From NCBI RefSeq assembly GCF_014217685.1, contig NZ_CP043653.1, positions 748,419 to 812,418 of the forward strand: DNA of 64,000 nt. Direction: 5' to 3'. Below the pieces are notes generated by a model. It was not told where the DNA came from. It saw only the letters and a list, made by a program, of their open reading frames with translations, and searched no databases. How positions within the stretch are numbered: position 1 is the first letter of the stretch; each line of letters begins with the position of its first letter. Shown one piece after another: positions 50,935 through 59,166 of the stretch. Source of the DNA: Glaciihabitans sp. INWT7 (GTDB taxonomy: Bacteria > Actinomycetota > Actinomycetes > Actinomycetales > Microbacteriaceae). Position numbers and translations under genes: made by a program.

Positions 50935-51033
50935 GGTTCCGCTTGCGGGCGGCCGTATCGATCCAAAAGTGGTCTCCAGCGCGTCCTCCTGAGCGCTCAA
51001 AATCCCGCCCGGTGATCGTCCCTTTTGCGGACG
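50935..51033 (+). repeat. gene-tail repeat, copy 1
   Basis: Begins GGTTCCGCTTGCGGGCGGCC, has a central stem (AGCGC ... GCGCT) and ends CCCGGTGATCGTCC with a second TTGCGGAC. It aligns along its length with the copies at 52968, 53050 and 55686, in the same orientation. Confidence 0.75.
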
Positions 51034-51142
51034 CCGTGGCCGGACCAAATCCCAAGTTGGGCTGCTTACCATCTGGTCGGCGCACGGGCCGTCGACAACC
51101 TTGATGGCGTCGCACCGCTTTCGTTATCTGTCGAAAAGGTTT

Positions 51143-52006
51143 TCAATTCTGATTGGTCAGGGACAAAGTGATGTAAGCAGCCGCGTCGAGCGAAGGCGTA
51201 GTGCCTGCTGAGTAACCGTTGTTGTGCACGTTGACCGCGTACTGGGCGAACCCACCACTCTGGCACCACTCGTCTATCGGAAGACAGTAAGACTTCACCG
51301 ACGTTACTGATACCGGAGAGCCCGTGTCCCAGCTGATGTGAGTCCAGGATGCGAAAGCGTTTCCTCCACGATGAAAAGCGCCATTATTCGGACTATGGGT
51401 GTATACATTCCAAGGCTGGTTGGGCACATACGACGGATCAGCGAGCAACACGATTGACACAACACTCGATCTCCCGGCCGCTGAAATCCCGCCATTTGGA
51501 GTTGTTGTCGGGTCCAACGCATTCCCGATCACTTGAGCCCCTTGCGAATACCCAGCCAAAATAATGGGTGAATATGGGCAAATCGAAGCTATGTAGTTGA
51601 CTTCGGCGACAAGAGCTGCGGTGCCCGCGGCGATGCTGGCGGGGTAAAAATCTGAAGGTTGAGTCGAGATCACTGTCGCGGGATAAACGATCCCCTCGAA
51701 AAATGTCGGAATGTTCGGATTGCTAGCTAAGTAGCTACCCACCGCCCCAATCCGCGTGCCCATTCCGCCCGACTGGTAGACGCGCCCGGAATGTTGCGTT
51801 AATTGAGGATTCGCCACGGGTTCGAGAGATCCCCGGACGCCGATGAAAACGGCGTTGTAGGCACCCCCACCGCACGGAACAGAAGCTGTCGTCGCGGAGG
51901 CGGGCCCGCCAATCATTATGCTCAGCAAGGTTCCGAAGACCACGAATGGAACAGCAAACCGAAGGGCTTTAGTTCGCGAAATCTGATTGACGTGATTTAT
52001 CTTCAT
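51143..52006 (-). CDS. secreted cutinase-family serine esterase
   Basis: 287 residues. Signal peptide at about 1-38 (RFAVPFVVFGTLLSIMIGGPASA). The cutinase fold is shown by YNAVFIGVRGS, the nucleophile motif GYSQGAQVIG, LLADPSYVP and a Cys-flanked region (SYCLPIDEWCQSGG). The catalytic Asp is in LPIDEWC and the His in VNVHNNGYS. The four Cys can form two disulfides as in other actinobacterial cutinases. It should hydrolyse ester bonds in polymers or lipids outside the cell. Confidence 0.92.
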   Translation of the reverse strand: MKINHVNQISRTKALRFAVPFVVFGTLLSIMIGGPASATTASVPCGGGAYNAVFIGVRGSLEPVANPQLTQHSGRVYQSGGMGTRIGAVGSYLASNPNIPTFFEGIVYPATVISTQPSDFYPASIAAGTAALVAEVNYIASICPYSPIILAGYSQGAQVIGNALDPTTTPNGGISAAGRSSVVSIVLLADPSYVPNQPWNVYTHSPNNGAFHRGGNAFASWTHISWDTGSPVSVTSVKSYCLPIDEWCQSGGFAQYAVNVHNNGYSAGTTPSLDAAAYITLSLTNQN

Positions 52007-52122
52007 GTTCGTAAGTCCACTTTTCTTTGCAAACCCTGCGGAAATTCAGTGCACAGAAGCCCTCAACGCAATCTTTTCCACGAGACGCGTGCAGACCCCT
52101 TGTGTTCGAGCAGACGCTCTTG

Positions 52123-52488
52123 TTATGTCCTGAACGGACTCACATTGACACCTGCCGCGTTCAGCAGAGTGCTTAGATAAAAAGCCAAGATCACAGCGAA
52201 GATACCTACCGTCGGTACCCACCATGTTGGCTTTTGGTTTTCTCTCGATCGGCGACCTACCATCAATACGCCGACGAAAGTGACCAGTGCCACCACCGGC
52301 GTCACGAGATCCGAAAGCCCGGTGAGGTAGGCCTGGCATGGCATCGATGCCGTGCAAACCCCCACATTCAAATTGTTCAAGAGCGCAGCGGCAGTCAGGA
52401 CAATCGACACGAGAATCATGAAGATAAATAAGACGACGAACGAGATACGATCGAGACCTGCACGGGAGCGTGACTTTTCCATCATCAT
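52123..52488 (-). CDS. small membrane protein
   Basis: 121 residues (three ATGs in a row at 52488-52480; GGGAA upstream). Three helices: about 15-38 (SFVVLFIFMILVSIVLTAAAL), about 58-76 and about 90-110. A pair of Cys in VGVCTASMPCQAY sits on the outer face. Family unknown. The ATG overlaps the stop of the gene at 52485-52760. The cutinase gene lies 116 nt downstream, so the three may be one unit. Confidence 0.65.
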   Translation of the reverse strand: MMMEKSRSRAGLDRISFVVLFIFMILVSIVLTAAALLNNLNVGVCTASMPCQAYLTGLSDLVTPVVALVTFVGVLMVGRRSRENQKPTWWVPTVGIFAVILAFYLSTLLNAAGVNVSPFRT

Positions 52489-52760
52489 TTCCCGTGCTGC
52501 TTCCGTTTAGTTACTGATAGTTGCGCCGCCCTAGCTTGGCCGAGTTTGCGCCGCCGGTGAGCGTTGGCCGGCGACCTGTTGGTTGGGTAAAAGAGACCGA
52601 ACAGGTTGTGCCACTGGCCCTCGTGAGTCCGATTCTTGTTGATATGACGGATCTTACGACGGCAATGGGAACATAGAATAGTCCTCACTTCTGGGGACTG
52701 AAGAGCGAGACCTAATTGTCCGGCGAAAGATCTCAAATAGATCCCGCTGCGCAGGTTCAT
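52485..52760 (-). CDS. small basic protein with CxxC (possible HNH remnant)
   Basis: 91 residues from ATG 52760 (MNLRSGIYLRSFAGQLGLAL). ILCSHCRRKIRHINKNRTHEG is a zinc-knuckle-like CxxC followed by basic residues. The C-terminus is Arg/Lys-rich. It could be a truncated HNH or Zn-ribbon protein. It has a 4-nt overlap with the next membrane protein gene, which argues it is translated. Confidence 0.5.
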   Translation of the reverse strand: MNLRSGIYLRSFAGQLGLALQSPEVRTILCSHCRRKIRHINKNRTHEGQWHNLFGLFYPTNRSPANAHRRRKLGQARAAQLSVTKRKQHGK

Positions 52761-52967
52761 AACTTCTCGGGACTCGTTGTGGTCACCCGGTGAGAAGACC
52801 CCGGCGCCCAAGCGGGAGGGGAGCCGGGGTTGCCCTTGCACACATTTTGATCAGAAGGTGCTCGCTTGGCCATGAGCGCTTCATCGAAATCCGCGACCCC
52901 CGCAAAAGATACTGACAGTCGCCCGGATAGCCAGTGCGACCTGGTGCCCCTTGCTGTCGCGATCGCC

Positions 52968-53145
52968 GTTCCGCTTGCGGCCCGCCGATCCGGGCGAAAG
53001 GTGGACCAGAGCAGGCTCTGGCGATGGCGGGAAATGCCGCCCGGTGATGGTTCCCCTTACGGGCGGCCGATTCGTGAAAAAACTGGTCTAGAGCGGGCTC
53101 TCGCAATGACGGGAAATACCGCCCGCTGATCGTCCGGCTTGCGGG
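52968..53145 (+). repeat. gene-tail repeat, copies 2 and 3 in tandem
   Basis: Copy 2 (52968-53049) starts GTTCCGCTTGCGGCCCGCC and copy 3 (53050-53145) starts GTTCCCCTTACGGGCGGCC. The unit is about 82 bp; copy 3 ends with another head-like CGTCCGGCTTGCGGGC. Stems with compensated changes: CCAGAGC-AG-GCTCTGG in copy 2, AGAGC-GG-GCTCT in copy 3. Both have GGCGGGAAAT.CCGCC-type second stems (ACGGGAAATACCGCCC in copy 3). Confidence 0.75.
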
Positions 53146-53217
53146 CATGTCCATCGGAATCGTGGGGTGATCTGTCGAGGACACGCATCGCACTGATTGC
53201 TGAGGGGGAGTGAGGGT

Positions 53218-53257
53218 GGTGATCCAGCGCCCGTTACGGGCGTGGCGCTGGATCACC
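53218..53257. repeat. strong nested hairpin
   Basis: GGTGATCCAGCG (53218-53229) and CGCTGGATCACC (53246-53257) form a perfect 12-bp stem. Inside, CCCGT-T-ACGGG makes a second short stem. No coding sequence crosses it. It may be a recombination or transfer site, or a terminator without T-run. Confidence 0.6.
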
Positions 53258-53680
53258 CTGAGCGGGCACTTGGCCGTCCCCAGGTGGACACATGTGACGC
53301 GGTCCCTTTGCTCGGGGGAAGCTGCGGGTCGTCATTTCGGGTATCCCGCCGGATGGTTGGGTAGGTCATCGGCGTAGTTAGAAGGTTATCGGGTGTCCTC
53401 CTTTTGGAGGACCAAGTTGGGGACGCGTCTCTACCCCAATTCGGGGGCCTCACCCATCATCGACTAGATGCCGCACGCCGGTCCGCTTGTGGCACCCGGA
53501 TCATTCCGAGCTCGACGATAAGTGGACACCACTGGTTCCCGGAACTACACCCCTGTTCGGGGACTAGCCCTGCGTGACGGTGAGCGTAGTTTGGAGCTAT
53601 ACCGATTCGAAGGCGTCTAGGGTAAGCAACTCGAATCGATAGGCCCTCACTAGCTTTCGGGTAGCTGGCGAGGGCTTTTT
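53258..53680 (+). ncRNA. candidate structured RNA ending in an intrinsic terminator
   Basis: No credible ORF in 420 bp. CGATTCGA (53603-53610) pairs with TCGAATCG (53631-53638). Immediately after, GCCCTC.CTAGCT ... AGCTGG.GAGGGC (53643-53675) followed by TTTTT is a good plus-strand terminator. A terminator without a gene in front suggests a transcribed RNA. It resembles no RNA I can name. Confidence 0.4.
53643..53680 (+). terminator. intrinsic terminator
   Basis: Stem GCCCTC (53643-53648) / GAGGGC (53670-53675) with a further paired part CTAGCT/AGCTGG and a TTCGGG loop, then five T. It is one of the few terminators in the window with a classical T-run. Confidence 0.8.
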
Positions 53681-53925
53681 CGTTCCCGGGCCAACACGCC
53701 ACCGGATATTTCGGGTGGCGCTAACCGACTACTCCCACAAGACGCACCACATCGGGTTCGGCTTCCGGAACGCTCTCCCGGTCAAGATCCAGCCCCGATC
53801 GCACTTCCGCGAGCACCTCAAGGGACGTCCGGTGATGGTTCGTGAAAGGCGTCGCTGGGAAGCCTTTCCGGGGCACATTCCCGGCACCTGTTGCCGAAAA
53901 GGCGCGAGTGTGTGAATGATGAACC

Positions 53926-54543
53926 ATGAGATCCAGTCATCCGTTGCCCGGCAATCCCTGGCCACACGATATGACAATCACTATTGAAGATTCCCCGACG
54001 TTCCTCAGCGAGTTGTTGTTCGTGCGCAGCGCGTGGGGCCTTGAACCGGCTGGTGTTCCGAACCTTGATCGGGAACCGGATCCGGGAACCTCCGCCCGGC
54101 CACGCCGGCCTGCAGCCGACGAGTTGGAGCGGCTCTGGCTGAGTGATTGGAAGCGTGCCTGGACCCAATTTCAGGACGACCCCAAGGAAGGGCGAATTCC
54201 AGACGAAAACGAATTGCGCCGTATCGCCGAGTCCACGGATGAGGAGCTTCAAGCGTTTTACTCCGCGCGACCCTCAGCGATCTGGTGCACCGGCATGGAC
54301 AGTGACGCAGCGAATATGTGGCGTACATCATTGGTCGACAACTACCGCACACCGTTGGCTGAGACTCCAGAGTGGCTGGCGCTGCCCGCCCTCATCCAAG
54401 CCTGGCACCACGGCATTGACACGATCATCCAGCTGCCCTACCGGGGGCACTACGCCCGGCAGCTCAGCCCTCGACACCTGCTGGTCTCGCGGGAGACAAG
54501 ACACAACCGAGATCTTTATGCCGAAACGCTGGCCAACGTCTGA
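53926..54543 (+). CDS. hypothetical protein
   Basis: 205 residues from ATG 53926, or 190 from ATG 53971 (MTITIEDSPTFLSELLFVRS), which looks more like a protein start; neither has a strong SD. The body is helical with many Trp and acidic residues (DELERLWLSDWKRAWTQFQDD, ELQAFYSARPSAIW) and a conserved-looking end (GIDTIIQLPYRGHYARQLSPRHLLVSRETRH). No family recognised. A repeat-head-like sequence (CGTTCGTCTTACGGGCG) lies about 45 nt after its stop. Confidence 0.65.
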   Translation: MRSSHPLPGNPWPHDMTITIEDSPTFLSELLFVRSAWGLEPAGVPNLDREPDPGTSARPRRPAADELERLWLSDWKRAWTQFQDDPKEGRIPDENELRRIAESTDEELQAFYSARPSAIWCTGMDSDAANMWRTSLVDNYRTPLAETPEWLALPALIQAWHHGIDTIIQLPYRGHYARQLSPRHLLVSRETRHNRDLYAETLANV

Positions 54544-54670
54544 GCGAGCTCATCGTCCTCGAACCGGTCTCCTGGCGTCGCGCTCATCGTTCGTCTTACG
54601 GGCGAGGGTCCCCTGTTTCAGCCCGAAAGCGGGGTCGCCGTTGTCGGTCGTGGCGAGGATGCTGACGGTC

Positions 54671-54910
54671 ATGAAGCTTTTCCGCTATCGTGCCCCGTCC
54701 ATCCGTTCCTCGACGGTCTACACCGCGGCGAAACGGCGCGTGAAGCGCGGATTGGGTATCTCGCAGGTCCAAGCGTGGACGAAACCAACTCGGGTGAAGC
54801 AGCGCGCAAAGGCGAAGCTCGGCTTGTATTCGCCCACGGCGCGCGTCATCCGCCAGACCGCCAAAGGCAACTTCCCGAGTTTTCTTGGACTCTTCGGTCG
54901 CAAACGCTAA
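54671..54910 (+). CDS. small basic hypothetical protein
   Basis: 79 residues from ATG 54671 (MKLFRYRAPSIRSSTVYTAA). Very basic throughout (KRRVKRGLGISQVQAWTKP, RVKQRAKAKLGLYS, ARVIRQTAKGNFPS), ending in FLGLFGRKR. Codon pattern and lack of internal stops support it. A role in binding nucleic acid is plausible from charge only. Not recognised. Confidence 0.55.
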   Translation: MKLFRYRAPSIRSSTVYTAAKRRVKRGLGISQVQAWTKPTRVKQRAKAKLGLYSPTARVIRQTAKGNFPSFLGLFGRKR

Positions 54911-55016
54911 TCCGTAGGCCTGCCTTGCCTCCCCCTTACGGTATTTGTTTCAGTGCTGCAGGCGGCGGGACTGGAGTCACTGCCAGCAGAGGGCTTGGTC
55001 TGGGAAGATGGTCGGC

Positions 55017-55676
55017 ATGCCAGACATGCGTCGAAAGAGTCCTGAGCCATCGCCCGGACCGCCCCAGGTCCAAATGAAGCCTGGAATGGCAGACGAGCTG
55101 ATGCGGGACCTTGCTCCACTGCTGGCAGAAGACGGCGTCGACATCAATGACCTCACCGATATCGATGCTTTGAACCAGGCGCTTCAGAGGGCGGTCGAAC
55201 GGCGCAACATGGAATTGTTCACCCCGGTTGGCGCCCGGCGTGACCAGGCGATCGCGCTGCTGATGCTGGTCGTGGCCGCTATCGCAGACGATGACACCAA
55301 GCGCGCAGGAATTCTCCTCGACAAAGCGCAGCCAGAGTCACCGGACGATTCCGCCCCGGAAGTATCTAGCTGTATCGGGCTCGCGTTGGGCCTCCTCGAC
55401 AGCTGGCTTACCGGCCAGGATTCGCAAGCGCCGGTGACGCTGGCTCGAGATACCCGCCTGCCCGCTGGGCATTGGTTCGGGCAGCGTGCTGCGGTCAACG
55501 TGCTCGCGCTCGCCCGCAAAGGTCGCGCATTCCAGTCTCTGGGGTCCCTGATCACCAGGCAGGGAAGCCCTCAGCTCCTCGCCGGCGCTTCCCTGACGTT
55601 GGCCGCCGCCGTGCTGGCCTGGTCTGGAACAGAGGGCACAGAAGTGGGCAAGCTTCTTCCCGCAGTCATCCGCTAG
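55017..55676 (+). CDS. hypothetical protein of the repeat array
   Basis: 219 residues from ATG 55017, with GGGAAG upstream. A Pro-rich start is followed by helical segments (DELMRDLAPLLAEDGVDIND, ALNQALQRAVERRNMELFTPVG, RDQAIALLMLVVAAIADDD). A C-terminal half of Ala/Leu-rich helices resembles tetratricopeptide-like or HEAT-like folds. No family recognised. Repeat copy 4 begins 9 nt after its stop. Confidence 0.65.
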   Translation: MPDMRRKSPEPSPGPPQVQMKPGMADELMRDLAPLLAEDGVDINDLTDIDALNQALQRAVERRNMELFTPVGARRDQAIALLMLVVAAIADDDTKRAGILLDKAQPESPDDSAPEVSSCIGLALGLLDSWLTGQDSQAPVTLARDTRLPAGHWFGQRAAVNVLALARKGRAFQSLGSLITRQGSPQLLAGASLTLAAAVLAWSGTEGTEVGKLLPAVIR

Positions 55677-55685
55677 TTCGCTAAA

Positions 55686-55782
55686 GGTTCCGCTTACGAG
55701 CGGCCGATCCGGGTGAAAAGTGGCCTCAAGCACGTTCTCGCGAGGGCGAGAAATACCGTCCGGTGGTCGTCCGGCTTGCGGA
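55686..55782 (+). repeat. gene-tail repeat, copy 4
   Basis: Starts GTTCCGCTTACGAGCGGCC and contains the stem TTCTCGC-GAGG-GCGAGAA. It continues AAATACCGTCCGGTGGTCGTCCGGCTTGCGGAC. Same orientation as copies 1-3, and placed between the stop of one gene and the start of the next. Confidence 0.75.
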
Positions 55783-55818
55783 CTCGCCCAAGCTGAACTC
55801 GCCGATAGGGTCGAGAGC

Positions 55819-56340
55819 ATGAACCGGCACCCATGGAACCGCCTGCTCGCCTGGGTGATCGACTGGCTCTGCATACTCGTCTGGGTAGCCGTTGTTGCTG
55901 CCGTCGGCATTCCACTCTATTTGGCTGGGATTACCGGTGGGCTAACGGCCGTCGCTCAGAACATCCTCGCGACGGTCATTCTTGTGGTTCCGGTGACCTT
56001 CATGCTCGCCGGGTTTGAATCGTCCGCGCGCGAAGCGTCGATCGGTAAACGCGTTCGCCACCTCCTCGTCGTGAATTCACGCACGGGACAGCGTGTCTCA
56101 TTTCGACGGGCGCTCGCCCGCAACACGATGAAGGTAGCCGTGCCTTGGACGGTTGGGCATGCGGCCGTTTACAGTATCGTCGCGGCGAGTGCGGCGGATT
56201 CCATACCTCCATCGATCTGGGTGATCACGGTGTTCGCCTACGTACTGCCGCTCGTTTACATTGCATCGCTATTCTTCGGCACCGGTCGAACACCTTATGA
56301 CCGAATTTCCGGCACCACCGCCACCCTGATAGTCCGGTAG
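55819..56340 (+). CDS. RDD-family membrane protein
   Basis: 173 residues from ATG 55819. The RDD family start is seen in RLLAWVIDWLCILVWVAVV, with the second conserved Asp in the first helix. Three helices lie in residues 10-35, 45-72 and about 118-150, and the motif ASIGKRVRHLLVV is typical. These proteins have no single known function; some act as transporters. GGTTCCGCGTGCGGGCG, a repeat head, follows directly after the stop. Confidence 0.85.
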   Translation: MNRHPWNRLLAWVIDWLCILVWVAVVAAVGIPLYLAGITGGLTAVAQNILATVILVVPVTFMLAGFESSAREASIGKRVRHLLVVNSRTGQRVSFRRALARNTMKVAVPWTVGHAAVYSIVAASAADSIPPSIWVITVFAYVLPLVYIASLFFGTGRTPYDRISGTTATLIVR

Positions 56341-56366
56341 TGGTTCCGCGTGCGGGCGTGTTCGAT

Positions 56367-57026
56367 ATGGTCGTCTCCGTGAACGAAGAACTGCGCGAGC
56401 AAACTCGATCGGCATACGATGCGGTGGCTTCTGACTACGCGACGATAATTCCCGACACAGGCTTCGAGGCGCCGCTTGACCTGGCGATGGTCAATGAGTT
56501 CGTAAGCGAGGTTGCCACGCGTCCTGCTTCGACGGTCTTGGACGCTGGATGCGGGGCTGGCCGGATGGTGACCTACCTCCAGTCGCAATCTCTCTCATTT
56601 GATGTAGTCGGCATTGATCTGTCGGCGGAGATGATCGCGCTCGCGCAGTCTGCGCACCCGACCGCCAAATTCCGACATGCAGATCTTTCGGACACTCAAT
56701 TTCCGGACGGTGAGTTCGACGGCATCCTTGCTTGGTATTCGATCATCCACACCGAGCCGGATCAGCTCGCCGAGATCGTTGCTGAGTTCGCTCGAATTCT
56801 CCGATCTGAGGGGCTAGTCCTGCTTGGCTACCAAGTCGGTGCCGGCGAACGCCACTTGAACAGGCCGTACGGACACGACGTCAAGCTGCGGGCATTCCTG
56901 CACCGAACCGACGACGTCATCGCGACTCTCACCAACGGTGGTTTCGACCTCATCGCGAAGCTGGATCGTGCGCCGCGCACGTCGGAGCGACACGCTCAAG
57001 GTTTTGTCCTCGCGCGACGCCAGTAG
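56367..57026 (+). CDS. SAM-dependent methyltransferase
   Basis: 219 residues from ATG 56367 (MVVSVNEELREQTRSAYDAV). A class I Rossmann methyltransferase: motif I VLDAGCGAGRM, motif II VVGIDLSAEMIALAQ, motif III FRHADLSDTQFPDGEFDGILAWYSI, then the post motifs ILRSEGLVLLGYQVG. It is closest to methyltransferases of the Methyltransf_11/25 type acting on small molecules. Substrate unknown. It is followed by a repeat head (CGTTCCGCTTGCGAAC) 10-25 nt after the stop. Confidence 0.9.
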   Translation: MVVSVNEELREQTRSAYDAVASDYATIIPDTGFEAPLDLAMVNEFVSEVATRPASTVLDAGCGAGRMVTYLQSQSLSFDVVGIDLSAEMIALAQSAHPTAKFRHADLSDTQFPDGEFDGILAWYSIIHTEPDQLAEIVAEFARILRSEGLVLLGYQVGAGERHLNRPYGHDVKLRAFLHRTDDVIATLTNGGFDLIAKLDRAPRTSERHAQGFVLARRQ

Positions 57027-57047
57027 CTGACGCAGTCACCGTTCCGC

Positions 57048-57347
57048 TTGCGAACACGAAAACGCTGTGCAGCCGTCGGGCAGTCCGGCGATCCGGCCAC
57101 CGCTTTCACAACGGTTTACGACCAGAAGAGCTCTGCCCGATCCGCCGCAACCCCGACGGCTAAAGGCTCGCCGGAGAGCGTCTCCTCGCTTGATGGCTCG
57201 ATCGTCCCCGTGATTGCTGGCGGTGTCGGCGGTATCGCGCTGCTCGTGATCATCGTGCTCGTGATCCTGCTAGTCCGATCGTCGAAGGCGCGGAAACGTG
57301 CACTCGCCGAGAAAGTGGGCGCAGACACGGAACGGGTGAAGTCGTGA
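57048..57347 (+). pseudogene. C-terminal remnant of a surface-anchored protein
   Basis: The last 55 codons encode an end typical of the anchored-repeat proteins that accompany this ABC transporter type: GSIVPVIAGGVGGIALLVI, a single membrane helix, then basic RSSKARKRALAEK. The first 40 codons do not look like a protein start (TRKRCAAVGQSGDP) and lack a signal peptide, so the N-terminal domains are gone. The loss lies at the border between the repeat array and the metal cluster. The end overlaps the ATPase start by 4 nt. Confidence 0.65.
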
Positions 57348-58096
57348 TCGAACCGCCCACACTTTCGGTCCAGAACCTGGCCGTCGACCTCGGGGGGCGT
57401 TCTGTGCTTCATGACGTGTCGTTTTCGATTGATGCGGGGGAACTCGTCGGACTCATCGGCCCCAACGGAGCGGGAAAAACGACACTATTGCGTTCACTCC
57501 TCGCTCTCGTGCGCAGGCGGGCGGGCGCAATTTCTGTGCTCGGGACACCTGCCAAGCGCGGCCGCAGTTCAGTGGGATACGTACCGCAGCGACACGAGTT
57601 CGCTTGGGACTTCCCGATCTCCGTCGAACGAGCTGTGCTCACGGGGCGGGTCAAGCGAATCGGCTGGACACGGCAGCCTGGCCTCGCAGATTGGCGCGCA
57701 GTCCGCGACGCCATCGATCGGGTGGGGATAACGGATTTACACACTCGCCCAGTGGAGGAACTTTCGGGAGGCCAGCGCCAGCGCGTGCTCGTGGCGCGAG
57801 CCCTCGCTCTCGAACCGACGGTACTGCTCCTCGACGAACCGTTCACCGGTCTCGACGTTCCCACCCAAGAATTATTGACCGATCTGTTTGTCGACCTCGC
57901 CCGTGAAGGCGAGGCACTCCTGATGACGACGCACGATCTCGGCTCGGCTGTTGCTACCTGTGATCGTCTGCTGCTGGTGAACCAGACAATCATCGCCGAC
58001 GCCACGCCGGCCGAGCTCTCGTCCGCGGACGCCTGGAAGAGGACGTTCGGCGTCCGAGATTCAAGTCCTTTGCTGACTTCGGTCGGGGTGCGCTGA
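57344..58096 (+). CDS. metal ABC transporter ATPase (anchored-repeat type, ZnuC-like)
   Basis: 250 residues from GTG 57344. Walker A LIGPNGAGKTTLL, Q loop YVPQRHEFAWDFPIS, signature ELSGGQRQRVLVARAL, Walker B VLLLDEPFTGLD and H loop LMTTHDLGSA are intact. The sequence is of the manganese/zinc ABC class, and the downstream permease confirms it. The actinobacterial anchored-repeat ABC systems carry surface proteins upstream, of which only a tail remains here. The stop overlaps the permease ATG. Confidence 0.92.
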   Translation: MIEPPTLSVQNLAVDLGGRSVLHDVSFSIDAGELVGLIGPNGAGKTTLLRSLLALVRRRAGAISVLGTPAKRGRSSVGYVPQRHEFAWDFPISVERAVLTGRVKRIGWTRQPGLADWRAVRDAIDRVGITDLHTRPVEELSGGQRQRVLVARALALEPTVLLLDEPFTGLDVPTQELLTDLFVDLAREGEALLMTTHDLGSAVATCDRLLLVNQTIIADATPAELSSADAWKRTFGVRDSSPLLTSVGVR

Positions 58097-58988
58097 TGCT
58101 GACCCCTCTTGATTTCATCGCGGATTTACTCAACCCCGACCTTCGGTTTCTGCCTAAGGCTCTGGTCATCGCCCTCATGTCGAGCATCGTCTGCGGGGTG
58201 ATCGGCTGCCACGTGGTGCTGCGCGGGATGGCGTTCATCGGTGATGCCGTTGCGCACGCTGTTTTTCTCGGTCTCGCCGTTGCCTTCGTGTTTGGGGGCA
58301 GCCTCATCGTCGAAGGAACAGTCGCCGGAGTCATCACTGCCCTTCTTGTTGCTGTCTTTTCTCAGAATCGACGGTTGAAAGAGGACAGTATCATCGGAAT
58401 CTTCTTCGCTGCAGCGTTCGCCCCTGGCATCGTGATTATCAGCCGTGCGCCGGGCTACGCCGGCTCACTGCAACAGTTCCTGTTCGGGTCGACCACCGGA
58501 ATCCCCGACAGCGACCTTGTCGTGGTCGGCGTCAGCGGAACAGTATTGCTGCTCATCGCTTTGCTGTTGCACAAAGAATTCGTTGCCATTGCGGTCGACC
58601 GTGAGACGGTGCGCTCACTCGGGCTTCCCGTGTTCTGGCTCGACATCATCCTCTACGTCATGGTGACGCTGGCTGTCGTCATCTCGGTGCAGACGATCGG
58701 GAACATCCTCGTATTCGCGCTTCTCATCACTCCGGCCGCGACCGCGCAGTTACTTACCGACCGTCTCGCCATCATGATGCCGCTCGCCCCACCGTCGGTG
58801 CCACTTCGGCGCTGGTAGGTCTCTACCTCTCCTGAAGCATCGACCTTCCCGTTGGAGGAACAATCGTGCTCGTCGCAACAGCTGTATTCCTGATCACCTG
58901 GATCGCGGCACCACGGCATGGGCTGGCTGCGCGTGCCTTCGGACGAGTCCGCACCCAGCGTTCTTCGTTAATGAGAAGTGAACTCTAA
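58096..58988 (+). pseudogene. metal ABC transporter permease (ZnuB-like) with frameshift and nonsense codon
   Basis: Residues 1-230 are normal for an ABC-3 permease (VVLRGMAFIGDAVAHAVFLG, GIFFAAAFAPGIVIISR, ISVQTIGNILVFALLITPAAT). After LAIMMPLAP the frame is lost (one base short, near 58788). Another frame continues TVGATSALVGLYLS, then TGA at 58833-58835 where Trp is expected, then SIDLPVGGTIVLVATAVFLI and on to TAA at 58986-58988. The protein as read ends at 58818 with PPSVPLRRW and lacks the last one or two helices. Confidence 0.85.
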
Positions 58989-59122
58989 GCGAGTCGTCGG
59001 CACTCGAAATCAACGCTGGCCACCCGCGGCTATAGGGCAGCGGGCCACCGAGTTGTAGCCATCGGTTTCCCTCATGCACGTCGGGAACCCGGCACGCTCG
59101 CAGATGAAATGCCGTACTCTAT

Positions 59123-59137
59123 TGAGAACAGTTCTCA
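59123..59137. promoter_or_regulatory. 15-bp palindrome, possible Zur/Fur-family operator
   Basis: TGAGAAC-A-GTTCTCA is a perfect 7-1-7 palindrome ending 29 nt before the ATG at 59167. Its TGA....TCA frame and size match actinobacterial Zur boxes. TACTCT at 59114-59119 just before it may be the -10 box. Confidence 0.6.
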
Positions 59138-59166
59138 CTGACGCGGCCGCGTCTGGAAAGTACGAA

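Larger units (their letters stand above)
18158..57047. mobile_element. mosaic genomic island at tRNA-Gln (right end uncertain)
   Basis: From the tRNA 3' end onwards the window holds an excisionase-like gene, tyrosine integrase, SSB, primase-polymerase, ArdC-like protein, coupling protein, truncated MobF relaxase, three toxin-antitoxin pairs, five recombinase/resolvase genes or fragments, two IS3, two IS256 and one IS1380 remnant. Several host-type genes are broken. I could not find a second copy of the tRNA 3' sequence, so the right border is not fixed. It is placed where a truncated surface-protein tail begins. Lower GC stretches around 33-38 kb suggest several separate acquisitions. Confidence 0.5.

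Noticed and set aside
50935-57060. Classical integron with attC sites
   Set aside because: The repeats lack the GTTRRRY/RYYYAAC core pair and no integron integrase is visible. The array is reported as a repeat-gene pattern instead.
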